A stretch of 31,266 bases of DNA from an uncultured Candidatus Melainabacteria bacterium (GCA_934757275.1 CAKVLN010000014.1:1-31266); one strand, 5' to 3'; shown: positions 23,105 through 31,041, counted from the stretch's first letter. The notes: generated from the sequence alone by a model not told the origin. Program-made: numbers and translations.

Positions 23105-26100
23105 ATGGTTAAAAAAGTTTTTGCATTTGACATGGGAAAAGCCAGCATAGGTTATTGTGCCAGAGAGGGTTTGAGAGTTTTAGAATTAGGTTCTTTGATT
23201 ATTGATAAAGACCACGCCGAAATCGTTTCCAATAGAGATAGAAAACGAGTGTTTAAAACTTTACAAGCGCATAAAGCAAGAGAAAAATTTTTCAATGATT
23301 TATGGAAGTTTTGCAACTTAGAACCATTGCAAAAAGAAAGTGAACTTTTAAAAAAAGAATTTGGGAAAAAGCAGGATAAGACAATATATAACTCAACATT
23401 ATTAAGAATTGCCTTATTGCAAAATATTGAGCTAGAAGAATGGCAATTATACAAAGCTTTGCACTCTGCCTTCCAAAGAAGAGGATATGATGCAAATTTA
23501 GCTTGGGCAAATGCAAACTCTGATGACGAAAAGGAAAATAAGAAACGAATATTAGAATACACAACAGATATCAATAATAATGAATTAATAACAAATGATG
23601 AATATAAATATCCTTGCTATTATGATGCTAAAAGATTAGGCTTATGGAATGAAAGCAATCCTAATGAATTAAAAACATACGTTCCAGCCGAAATGAGTGA
23701 AAAAGTACGTACAGCAGGAATAGTTGCTCCTAGAGAGATGGTAGAAAAAGAATTACGACAACTATACCTCAACGCTCAAAAGCAATTACCAGAATTAAAG
23801 AAATATTCTGCAGAATATTTCTTGTATGGAACAAGCGAAAAAGCTTATGCCTCATATTTAGAGAATGATTATAAAAAATATAGAGGAACTAACTGGGAAT
23901 GGGAAAACGGCGGAGTTTTAGGACAAAAAATACCGAGATTTGATAATAGAATCATCGCAAAATGTAAATTATTACCCAAAAGAAATGTCTGTAAAGCTGA
24001 AACTTTAGAGAATGTGTCTATGGTACTGTTAATGAAACTGAAAAATCTTCGCTTTACCGATATTTTGGGTGAAAAATCAATGCTTTCCGCAGAAACAATA
24101 AAACTAATTTATGAAAATTGGCAAAAGAAAGCTACAAAAAATAATGGTTCTATTAAACTGGATACCACTATAACAAAGCAAGAAATAGAAAAAGTTATAG
24201 GAGAAAAAATATTAGAAAAAATTGAGCCAATGAAAGCAAAACTTTCTGGACGTTCTAGTTTTTGCCGTAGAGCCTGCCAAATAATGTGCAAAATAATATT
24301 AGAAGGTATTGAAAACCCTGCAACAATGGATATTGCCGAATTTATTGACAATATTGATACAAAAAATGGAATTACCGAAGAAGAAATACGAACAATGCTG
24401 TCAAAGGTAGGCAAATGGGACAATTTGTACATTCCTGATAATCGTTATGAAATGGCAGAAATGGCGAGTGATGAAAGAGAAAAAACTGATATTCTAATAG
24501 GTAATATCACCAACGCTATTGTTAGAAATAGGTTGCAAATTTTTAGAGATAAAATTCTTGAACTAAAACATAAACATGGTATTCCAGATGAAGTTATCTT
24601 TGAGTTTGTAAGAGATGATAACTCTCTATTTGGAACTAAAAAAGTTCAAGCTCATATAAAAACAATCAAAGACAATGAAGATTTAAACAACAAATTAGCA
24701 CAACAATTAAAAGACGCCGATTGCTTTAGTGCTATAAATTTAGAAAAAATAAAACTGTTAGAAAGACAGGGAGGTATATGCATCTATAGTGGTCAAAAAA
24801 TTGGCATAAGTGATTTAGATAAGTGTGAAATAGACCATATTTATCCACGTTCTAAAGGAGGCAATGACGCTATTTCAAATAAAGTTTTATGCTATGCAAT
24901 AGAAAACCAAAAGAAAAAAGGACAAACTCCTTATGAGTGGTTACATAACAACGAAGAATTGTGGAATGAACTTGTGACAAGAGTTACGAGACTACAAGGA
25001 ACATTGGGCAAGACAAAAGTTGCACTCTTAACAAGCAAACCCGAAGAATGTCAAGAGCTTGTAAAAAGCTATAACGGCTTAGCAGAAACTGCTCAGATTG
25101 CAAGAGTAGCACAAGATATTACTGCATTTATATTCGGTTGGGGTTTACAACTCGAAGGTGAAAAACGCAGAATATTTGTTAATAATGGTGCAACTACATC
25201 GGCAATTAGAAAAACATATAGATTAAATAAACTATTAGGCAATGACGTTAAAAAAAATCGTCAAAATGATAAACACCACGCATTAGATGCTATATGTATA
25301 AGTTTTTCAAGAGCTTACAAATACAATGCAACAACCAAACGAGATGAAATAGAAGGTTTAGATATTCATGACAATGAATTTAAAGATTTGGTTAAAAAGA
25401 GTATTGATGATTTATTGCCATATCCTTACACAAATGACAAACCATTTAAAGGGAATTTAAGACCTCTTGAAACTATTTATGGTTATAGAAAAATTGGATA
25501 TAAGAATTTCATAACTCAAAGAATTGATATTACTTCCATTGAGCAGAAAGATAAAAAAATAAAATCTATAATTGATGAAGTTATAAAAAATGACTTATTG
25601 AACAAATTAGAAGATAAAATGTCTTCAAAAGATTGGTCGAAGATGTTGTCAAATTATATTCACCCTACCAAAATGACTAAAGTTAAAAAAGTTCTGGTAG
25701 TAGTTTCGGAAGGTGATATGTCTTTTGATGAGAACGGCAGAGCTAGAATCGGCGAATATGCCGATTTTGGGACAAAAGGTACAAAACACCAATTTAAGCA
25801 TTCAAAAGGTCATAAAGGACAAATTCTTTATTACAATGAAAAAAATGTCATCAAAGTTATGCCTATTTTTGCAAACCAAAAACTAGACGAAGTTAAAGAA
25901 AAATTGGAACAAATAAATTGCAAATTATATAAAAAAGGCATGATGTTTTATTCAGGTTGTTTAATTAAAGTAGATAAAGAATTTGAAGGAACTGCATATT
26001 ATACAACTACAGATGAGAATGGCAAAGAAAAACAAATTACTAATAAAGAAACTTTGCCAGCTGGTGTTTACAAATTGAGGACCTTGATGAGTGATGGGAA

Positions 26101-26188
26101 AGCAAAACTCGAATCACCCACTGGCACTGAAATTTTAACAAGTGCAAAAAATCTTACTAACTCTGAGTTCAAAAAGTTGACAAAATAA
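23105..26188 (+). CDS. cas9: CRISPR-associated endonuclease Cas9, type II-C
   Basis: RNA-guided DNA endonuclease, 1027 residues from ATG 23105. This start has AAGGAG 9 bases upstream; the frame opens at 23075 but that ATG lies on the promoter. Nuclease motifs are complete: RuvC-I FAFDMGKASIGY (D9), RuvC-II VIFEFVRD (E500), HNH EIDHIYPRSKGG with D577-H578 and the downstream NKVL asparagine, and RuvC-III NDKHHALDA (H724, D728). A cysteine pair brackets the HNH entry (CIYSG ... KC). The bridge-helix position (SNRDRKRVFKTLQAHKAREK) is less arginine-rich than usual. The size and a cas9-cas1-cas2 operon without csn2 or cas4 define type II-C. The C-terminal ~250 residues should hold the PAM-interacting domain and are not recognisable at sequence level. 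Confidence 0.97.
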   Translation: MVKKVFAFDMGKASIGYCAREGLRVLELGSLIIDKDHAEIVSNRDRKRVFKTLQAHKAREKFFNDLWKFCNLEPLQKESELLKKEFGKKQDKTIYNSTLLRIALLQNIELEEWQLYKALHSAFQRRGYDANLAWANANSDDEKENKKRILEYTTDINNNELITNDEYKYPCYYDAKRLGLWNESNPNELKTYVPAEMSEKVRTAGIVAPREMVEKELRQLYLNAQKQLPELKKYSAEYFLYGTSEKAYASYLENDYKKYRGTNWEWENGGVLGQKIPRFDNRIIAKCKLLPKRNVCKAETLENVSMVLLMKLKNLRFTDILGEKSMLSAETIKLIYENWQKKATKNNGSIKLDTTITKQEIEKVIGEKILEKIEPMKAKLSGRSSFCRRACQIMCKIILEGIENPATMDIAEFIDNIDTKNGITEEEIRTMLSKVGKWDNLYIPDNRYEMAEMASDEREKTDILIGNITNAIVRNRLQIFRDKILELKHKHGIPDEVIFEFVRDDNSLFGTKKVQAHIKTIKDNEDLNNKLAQQLKDADCFSAINLEKIKLLERQGGICIYSGQKIGISDLDKCEIDHIYPRSKGGNDAISNKVLCYAIENQKKKGQTPYEWLHNNEELWNELVTRVTRLQGTLGKTKVALLTSKPEECQELVKSYNGLAETAQIARVAQDITAFIFGWGLQLEGEKRRIFVNNGATTSAIRKTYRLNKLLGNDVKKNRQNDKHHALDAICISFSRAYKYNATTKRDEIEGLDIHDNEFKDLVKKSIDDLLPYPYTNDKPFKGNLRPLETIYGYRKIGYKNFITQRIDITSIEQKDKKIKSIIDEVIKNDLLNKLEDKMSSKDWSKMLSNYIHPTKMTKVKKVLVVVSEGDMSFDENGRARIGEYADFGTKGTKHQFKHSKGHKGQILYYNEKNVIKVMPIFANQKLDEVKEKLEQINCKLYKKGMMFYSGCLIKVDKEFEGTAYYTTTDENGKEKQITNKETLPAGVYKLRTLMSDGKAKLESPTGTEILTSAKNLTNSEFKKLTK

Positions 26189-26210
26189 AAATTGTCATTA
26201 CAAGCATGAT

Positions 26211-27158
26211 ATGAGCTATCATATCTTGCATATAACAACACCAAATATAAAACTTTATTCAGACAAAGGCTTTTTCTGTTGCCAATTTGATGATGAATCA
26301 GAAAACAGATTGCCAATAGATGATATTAGAGCAATTATTATTGCAACTCATCAAGTGTCTTTTTCAAATAGTTGTTTGGCAAAATTATTAGAAAAAGATG
26401 TTATCATTTTGCACTGCACTAATTCGTATAAACCTATCGGCTGGACAGTTAGTTTAGATAGAATTGTTAGAACAAAAGCTTTTTACAATCAAATTTTACA
26501 AAATAGTGATTTTGAAACAAAATTATGGAAACAAATATTAAAGGCTAAAGTTTTAAACCAAGCAAATAATTTAAAGTTAATTGGTCAAAACAATGATAAT
26601 ATTGTCCGATTAATAAATAAACCACTGATGAATGAAGCTAATATTGCAAAACAGTATTGGGGATTGTATTTTGAAGCATTGGAAGTTCCACAAAAAAGAG
26701 AGCATAGAAATGCAGAAAGTTTTGAAAATATTTGTTTGAATTATGGTTATGCGGTTTTCCAAAGTTTGTTGTATCGTTCAATTTTAATACACGGCTTGCT
26801 TCCAAACTTAGGTATTCATCACGAAGAGAAATATAATAGTACTCCTCTTGTATATGACTTAATTGAACCGTTTAGAGCTTTTGTTGATTTTTATTTGTTT
26901 AAATTTAAAGTCAATGAAGGTGGAAGTTTCAAAAACAAAGATTTAAAAGCTTGGAACAAATACTTAGCCTTTTGTATGAAAAATTACAGATTAAAAGCAA
27001 AAGACTATAGTTATAAAATCATTGATTATATTGATATTTACATAGAAGAAATTGTAAATTCTTATATAAAGTTTGATATTGAAAAAGTAATATTGCCAAA
27101 TATTCAAGAACAATACTTGCATATTGATAAACATAGGAATAGAGAATATGAGGAGTAA
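26211..27158 (+). CDS. cas1: CRISPR integrase Cas1
   Basis: Catalytic subunit of the Cas1-Cas2 spacer integrase. 315 residues with the metal-binding glutamate in LMNEANIAKQYWGLYF, histidine in LGIHHEEKYNSTPLVYD and an acidic residue in DLIEPFRAFVD. The N-terminal beta domain (SYHILHITTPNIKLYS) matches type II Cas1. It begins 22 bases after cas9; no clear Shine-Dalgarno precedes ATG 26211, so translation may be coupled to cas9. It overlaps cas2 by 11 bases. Confidence 0.97.
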   Translation: MSYHILHITTPNIKLYSDKGFFCCQFDDESENRLPIDDIRAIIIATHQVSFSNSCLAKLLEKDVIILHCTNSYKPIGWTVSLDRIVRTKAFYNQILQNSDFETKLWKQILKAKVLNQANNLKLIGQNNDNIVRLINKPLMNEANIAKQYWGLYFEALEVPQKREHRNAESFENICLNYGYAVFQSLLYRSILIHGLLPNLGIHHEEKYNSTPLVYDLIEPFRAFVDFYLFKFKVNEGGSFKNKDLKAWNKYLAFCMKNYRLKAKDYSYKIIDYIDIYIEEIVNSYIKFDIEKVILPNIQEQYLHIDKHRNREYEE

Positions 27159-27495
27159 GTATCGTATGGGTTGGCTTTTTGTATGCTTTGATTTGCCAGT
27201 TGGTGATAAAGAAGAAATGCGACAAGCAAATGCCTTCAGAAGGTCATTGTTGAAAATGGGCTATTTTATGCTCCAAAATTCTATATATGTCCGCTCTTGT
27301 GTAACTTATGAAAAAACAGAACAACATATAAAGAATGTAAAAATTGTTGCTCCTACTACAGGTAGCGTAAATGTATTCTATCTTACAGATAGGCAATGGA
27401 GCTTATCTGTATGCATAGAAAAATTTGATTACAAAAAATCTAAATACAAAAAGAAAATTGGCGAAAATGGCGAAAAACAAATGACATTCTGGTAG
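27148..27495 (+). CDS. cas2: CRISPR-associated protein Cas2
   Basis: Structural subunit of the spacer integrase. 115 residues starting MRSKYRMGWLFVCFDLPVGD, the ferredoxin-fold signature with the conserved aspartate in FDLP, then MLQNSIYVRSC and VNVFYLTDRQW. ATG 27148 overlaps the cas1 end by 11 bases; an alternative ATG at 27166 has AGGAG 10 bases upstream and would lose only six residues. A hairpin that probably serves as a terminator begins within the last codons. Last cas gene of the operon; csn2 and cas4 are absent. Confidence 0.96.
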   Translation: MRSKYRMGWLFVCFDLPVGDKEEMRQANAFRRSLLKMGYFMLQNSIYVRSCVTYEKTEQHIKNVKIVAPTTGSVNVFYLTDRQWSLSVCIEKFDYKKSKYKKKIGENGEKQMTFW

Positions 27496-27628
27496 TTTTT
27501 TGCTAGAATGTTATTATGAATATTCAAATTTTTAAGGTTTTAGAGAATGAGATCTTTTCGTACTGTCGTAGAGGAAACGACTATTCTCTGTTCAATTCTG
27601 ACTGGACTCTTAACTTAAAATATTTTAC
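27472..27628 (-). ncRNA. Predicted tracrRNA
   Basis: Read on the minus strand from about 27628 leftwards. Its first part (about 27627-27597) is an anti-repeat: UUAAGAG pairs with the CUCUUAA of the crRNA repeat, a bulge (CC opposite U) follows, and AGUCAGAAU pairs with the first nine repeat bases GUUUUGAUU, allowing wobbles. Then come nested hairpins: outer ATTCTCT/AGAGAAT (27583-27589/27542-27548) around GTCGT/ACGAC (27565-27569/27577-27581). A 3' hairpin ACATTCT/AGAATGT (27484-27490/27505-27511), followed on the minus strand by TTGTTTTTC, is the likely terminator. Ends are estimates. Confidence 0.82.
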
Positions 27629-27634
27629 TTTTTC

Positions 27635-27643
27635 ATTATATCA
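27635..27643 (-). promoter_or_regulatory. Extended -10 of the predicted tracrRNA
   Basis: TGATATAAT on the minus strand, a match to TGNTATAAT, 7 bases before the inferred start at about 27628. No convincing -35 is present, as usual for extended -10 promoters. Confidence 0.7.
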
Positions 27644-27667
27644 TGATTATTTAATTTTGTATATCCT

Positions 27668-28154
27668 ATTATAACATATTTTAAATTAAGAGTAAATCAA
27701 AACCTATTGATGATAATAAAACTTTACCAGATATTATAACATATTTTAAATTAAGAGTAAATCAAAACTCTTCTGATGGAGAGCCTGTTGATGATAAATT
27801 ATAACATATTTTAAATTAAGAGTAAATCAAAACAAAACACGTAAAAATTATAAAGCGATATTATTATAACATATTTTAAATTAAGAGTAAATCAAAACAT
27901 CTCTTGTCTCTTGATTTAGGGATTATAACATATTTTAAATTAAGAGTAAATCAAAACTAATGGATATTACTTCCAACTATCAAGCCTATTATAACATATT
28001 TTAAATTAAGAGTAAATCAAAACCACCGATTTCTTGGATTGCTACTGTATAAATTATAACATATTTTAAATTAAGAGCAAATCAAAACTATCACCATAAT
28101 TAAACCGAAAGTTATTTCATTGTAACATATCATTAATCACGAATGAAAAGTAAA
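27668..28154 (-). CRISPR. Type II-C CRISPR array, 7 spacers
   Basis: Eight 36-bp repeats start at 27668, 27733, 27798, 27863, 27922, 27988, 28053 and 28119. The first six are identical, the seventh has one T-to-C change, and the eighth (28119-28154) is degenerate. Spacers are 29, 29, 29, 23, 30, 29 and 30 bp. On the minus strand each repeat begins GTTTTGATTTACTCTTAA and ends ATGTTATAAT, the canonical type II-C sense, so crRNAs are read right to left, opposite to the cas genes. The end TGTTATAAT is an extended -10, so each repeat can drive its own crRNA, as described for Neisseria. Loss of repeat identity at the right end suggests that new spacers enter at the left end, next to the tracrRNA. 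Confidence 0.97.
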
Positions 28155-28236
28155 TTTTTTTTACAATCGGCATGAAAATATGAGCAATTTTTTAGTATTT
28201 ACTATACAATGGTAATAATGAATAAAGGACGGATTT

Positions 28237-29073
28237 ATGGTGGAAACTTTTGAATTAACAAATTACAATTTTTATTCAAGTCGCTTGGATATGGAACTGA
28301 TTTCAAGCATCGTAGACACTCTTAAAGAAATTCTTGAAGAGGACAAAAAAGAAAAACAACCTTTGTTTTTAAAAGTTGCTGATGATTTCATTTTGAACAT
28401 CGCACGCAAAGTCGTTCAAGAAAAGAAAAAAACTTTCTTAATTGGTATTACAGGAGAGAGTGCATCGGGCAAAACTGTTTTTGTTGACAATACAATTGAA
28501 GCCGTTGTGCGTGACAAAAAAGAAGGCATTTACACTGTAATCCGTCAAGATGATTATTACAAAGATACTTCAAAAGAACTTCTCGAAGCTGGAAGTTACG
28601 ACGCACTCTTCAAAACAGGGTTTAGTTTTGACACTCCTGATGTTATCAACCTTGCTCTAATGAGAGAACACTTACTAGGTTTAAAAAAGGGCGAAACAAT
28701 AGTTTCACCTAAATATGACTTTGTAACTTGCGTTTCTAATCCAAGTGGCGATGTTAAAAAACCTGCAAAAGTTATTTTAACGGAAGGTCTATACGTTTTG
28801 AACGAAGAAGTTCGAGATATCATGGACGTAAAAGTTTATGTTTACACTCCAATCGAAGTCATCAAAGAACGTTGGTACAAGCGTGCAGTATCTCGAGGTA
28901 AAACTGGCGAGGCAGCCGATTTGCAATTTAAAGATGTTAACGCAACTGCGCAACAATACATCAGACCAACTTACCAAATCGCTGATTGCATAATTAATGG
29001 CATGGTTGACAAGGATTACATTAAAGTAATCACAGACAAAATTCTTGTTAGATTAGCTGAAGTTTGTTGCTAG
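28237..29073 (+). CDS. Uridine kinase-like P-loop kinase
   Basis: 278 residues. An N-terminal ~70-residue helical extension precedes the P-loop GITGESASGKTVFVDN. Then follow RQDDYYKDTS (the substrate-pocket DDYY motif of uridine kinase/phosphoribulokinase folds), FDTPDVINLALMREHL, SPKYDF, ILTEGLYVL and a C-terminal RAVSRGKT lid-like arginine segment. It most likely phosphorylates a nucleoside or related sugar; classical Udk lacks this N-terminal extension, so substrate identity is open. ATG 28237 has AAAGGAC upstream. It follows the CRISPR array by 82 bases of AT-rich sequence and has no operon partner; a family A palindrome separates it from queD. Confidence 0.87.
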   Translation: MVETFELTNYNFYSSRLDMELISSIVDTLKEILEEDKKEKQPLFLKVADDFILNIARKVVQEKKKTFLIGITGESASGKTVFVDNTIEAVVRDKKEGIYTVIRQDDYYKDTSKELLEAGSYDALFKTGFSFDTPDVINLALMREHLLGLKKGETIVSPKYDFVTCVSNPSGDVKKPAKVILTEGLYVLNEEVRDIMDVKVYVYTPIEVIKERWYKRAVSRGKTGEAADLQFKDVNATAQQYIRPTYQIADCIINGMVDKDYIKVITDKILVRLAEVCC

Positions 29074-29106
29074 TACAACATTGGACTTGTTTGGAAATGT
29101 ACAAAG

Positions 29107-29130
29107 GTAGGTTGGGCATACCTGCCCAAC
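29107..29130. repeat. Family A palindrome with ATACCT loop, copy 2
   Basis: The 24 bases are identical to 14327-14350. It lies between the uridine-kinase-like gene and queD, about 25 bases before the queD start, where it could influence expression of either. Confidence 0.85.
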
Positions 29131-29155
29131 GACATAAAATTAAAAAGGGAAAAAC

Positions 29156-29515
29156 ATGTTTGAATTAAAAGCGCAATTATATTTTTCAGCAGCTCATCAT
29201 TTATTAAACTATGATGGGGAATGCGAAAACCAACACGGTCACAACTGGTTGGTAGAAGCTTATGTCAAAGGTGAAACCTTAGATAAAAGCAACATTTTGG
29301 TTGACTACAAGGTTTTAAAAAAGGAATTGAAAGCAGTTTTGGACTTATTAGACCACAAAGACATAAACGAATTACCATATTTCAAAAACGAAAGTCCTTC
29401 TAGTGAAATTATCGCAATGTTTATTTATAACAAATTAAAAGAAAAAATTGTTCAAGTATCAAAAATCTCTGTGTGGGAAACTGCAACTTCTTGCGCTAGT
29501 TATTACGAAGAATAA
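29156..29515 (+). CDS. queD: 6-carboxytetrahydropterin synthase
   Basis: Second enzyme of queuosine/7-deazaguanine synthesis, converting dihydroneopterin triphosphate to carboxytetrahydropterin. 119 residues with the zinc histidines in SAAHHL and QHGHNW, the catalytic cysteine in YDGECEN, LLDHKDIN, and the C-terminal glutamate in SVWETATSCASYYE. Its short length is normal for the family. AAAAAGGGAAAAAC precedes ATG 29156. queC, queE and queF are not nearby, and it has its own terminator. Confidence 0.96.
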   Translation: MFELKAQLYFSAAHHLLNYDGECENQHGHNWLVEAYVKGETLDKSNILVDYKVLKKELKAVLDLLDHKDINELPYFKNESPSSEIIAMFIYNKLKEKIVQVSKISVWETATSCASYYEE

Positions 29516-29520
29516 ATGAT

Positions 29521-29539
29521 GTTGGGCTAGAAGACCAAC
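29521..29539. repeat. Family A palindrome, imperfect
   Basis: GTTGGGC TAGAA GACCAAC, one mismatch in the right arm, placed six bases past the queD stop codon. Confidence 0.65.
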
Positions 29540-29564
29540 CTGCAAATAAAGAAAATTGAATTAA

Positions 29565-29608
29565 AAAACTCTATTGTCTAAAATAGCACAATAGAGTTTT
29601 AATTTTAC
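29565..29608 (+). terminator. Terminator after queD
   Basis: Perfect 13-bp arms AAAACTCTATTGT and ACAATAGAGTTTT with a 10-base loop, followed by AATTTTAC. The A/T flanks make it work in either direction. Confidence 0.85.
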
Positions 29609-29766
29609 AAGTATAGGTTGAGATAAGCTGCTCAAAATATTGATAAGTAACTTTCAGCGTGGAAAGCGTTCCACCGTATTCAACCAAATGGACATAGTTA
29701 ATAAAAAGCTGGATTCTTCGTGCTAATCGCACTCAGAATGACCCAGAACTTGATTGTGTAGTGTAA

Positions 29767-29785
29767 GTTGGGCTTTCAGTCCAAC
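29767..29785. repeat. Family A palindrome, imperfect
   Basis: GTTGGGC TTTCA GTCCAAC, one mismatch. It lies five bases beyond the stop codon of the minus-strand thioredoxin-fold gene. The surrounding gap (29609-29790) also holds a degenerate family-B-like segment ending CAGAATGACCC, and nothing coding. Confidence 0.7.
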
Positions 29786-29790
29786 AAAAC

Positions 29791-30174
29791 CTAGTTATTA
29801 AACAAATCTAATTTAGTAGAAAGACACTGTGTATCTTTAGCACAATTCTTTTCAATAAATCTTGAGAATTTACCTTTTTCTCTAAATAACATTACATAAG
29901 GTAAATTTGGATAAATATAATATTTTTGGTTATAAACTTTTGCATCATCAGTGGCAATATTCATCGTTACAAAATTATACGTTGTGCCATATTTTTTTTG
30001 CAAACCACTAAAGCTTTGAAGCATCGCTTGTGAGTCGTCAGCCCAAGGTGCATAAACAAATATCGCCATTGGTTTTGATTGGTTAATCGCTTGATCATAT
30101 TTCATAGCGTTTGCTTGTGGCATACCTGCTAACAATAACATTGTTAAAAATAATGATGACAAAAGTTTTTTCAT
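29791..30174 (-). CDS. Secreted thioredoxin-fold protein lacking CxxC
   Basis: 127 residues. A typical signal peptide (MKKLLSSLFLTMLLLAG, with cleavage after QANA) is followed by a thioredoxin-like beta-alpha pattern: KPMAIFVYAPWADDSQAMLQ, TYNFVTMNIATDDAKVYNQK, and cis-proline YPNLPYVMLFRE. Where thioredoxins have WCxxC, this has WADDS, so it cannot catalyse dithiol exchange. Two cysteines near the C-terminus (NCAKDTQC) could form a structural disulfide. It is probably periplasmic, with a binding or chaperone-like role (inference). AGGAA precedes the ATG. It lies downstream of fabI but is separated by a terminator. Confidence 0.8.
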   Translation of the reverse strand: MKKLLSSLFLTMLLLAGMPQANAMKYDQAINQSKPMAIFVYAPWADDSQAMLQSFSGLQKKYGTTYNFVTMNIATDDAKVYNQKYYIYPNLPYVMLFREKGKFSRFIEKNCAKDTQCLSTKLDLFNN

Positions 30175-30195
30175 GAAGTATTCCTTTTCTTTTTT

Positions 30196-30225
30196 AAAAG
30201 GCGGTTTTGCGAATGCAAAACCGCC
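30196..30225 (-). terminator. Terminator after fabI
   Basis: Perfect 11-bp arms GGCGGTTTTGC and GCAAAACCGCC around a 4-base loop (30200-30225). On the minus strand TTTT and then A/T-rich sequence follow. It separates fabI from the thioredoxin-fold gene 13 bases before the latter's Shine-Dalgarno. Confidence 0.85.
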
Positions 30226-30237
30226 CTTAATACAAAA

Positions 30238-31041
30238 CTATTCAGCTTGAGAAAGAACGTCCATTTCTTCTGCTGATGCGTAAGCTGAGTGACAACCACA
30301 GTCAACGTAAATAACTTCACCAGTTGTTCCGCTTGACAAATCAGATGCCAAATACAAACCAGCTTTACCAACATCTTCCAATGCTACGTTTCTCTTCATA
30401 GGAGCTCTCATAGCACCAGCTTTAAGCATTTTAGAGAAACCAGCGATACCCATTGATGCCAAAGTCTTAACTGGGCCAGAAGACAAGCAGTTAACTCTAA
30501 TACCTTTAGGACCTAAGTCAACAGCTAAGAATCTCATAGCAGATTCCAAAGCAGCCTTAGCAACACCCATTACGTTGTAGCTTGGAACTGAAAGAACAGA
30601 GCCTAAGTAAGTAAGAGCGAAAATTGAGCTACCTTCGTTCATCAAACGTTCTGCATGACGGCAAATTGTAACTAATGAATAAGCACTTACGCCTAATGCG
30701 ATATCCCAACCTTGTTTAGAAGTATCAACAAATCTGCCCATCAAATCTTCTTTTGGAGCGAATGCTACTGCGTGAACAACGAAGTCTAATTTACCATAGA
30801 TTTTTTCGCATTCTTTGAAAACTGCTTCAACTTCAGCTTCATTTGTAACATCGCAACTCATGATTAATTTTGCGTCCATACCTTCAGCGATAGGGCGAAC
30901 TCTTTTTTCCATTGCTTCACCAGCATAAGTGAAAGCAATATCAGCACCAGCTTCGTGCAATTGTTTAGCAATGCCGTAAGCGATACCATGAGTGTTTGAA
31001 ACACCAAAAATTATACCTTTTTTACCTTTCATTAAGTCCAT
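30238..31041 (-). CDS. fabI: Enoyl-[acyl-carrier-protein] reductase (NADH)
   Basis: Last reductive step of fatty acid elongation. 267 residues in the short-chain dehydrogenase fold: N-terminal GIIFGVSNTHGIAYGIAKQL (FabI-type dinucleotide site), FVVHAVAFAP, and the catalytic Tyr-x6-Lys, YNVMGVAKAALE. GSVLSVPSYNVMG precedes the active site, and SSGPVKTLASMGI follows. These motifs fit FabI, the triclosan/isoniazid target family, rather than FabL or FabV. AGAGGAG lies 7 bases before ATG 31041. No other fab gene is in the window. Confidence 0.97.
   Translation of the reverse strand: MDLMKGKKGIIFGVSNTHGIAYGIAKQLHEAGADIAFTYAGEAMEKRVRPIAEGMDAKLIMSCDVTNEAEVEAVFKECEKIYGKLDFVVHAVAFAPKEDLMGRFVDTSKQGWDIALGVSAYSLVTICRHAERLMNEGSSIFALTYLGSVLSVPSYNVMGVAKAALESAMRFLAVDLGPKGIRVNCLSSGPVKTLASMGIAGFSKMLKAGAMRAPMKRNVALEDVGKAGLYLASDLSSGTTGEVIYVDCGCHSAYASAEEMDVLSQAE

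Noticed and set aside
27484..27640. tracrRNA on the plus strand
   Set aside because: The anti-repeat would then be at the 3' end and pair with a repeat read in the non-canonical sense; the extended -10, the bulge arrangement and the GTTTT-first repeat sense all favour the minus strand.
27496..27667. csn2 or cas4 beside cas2 (type II-A or II-B)
   Set aside because: No frame for either exists between cas2 and the array or elsewhere near the operon.
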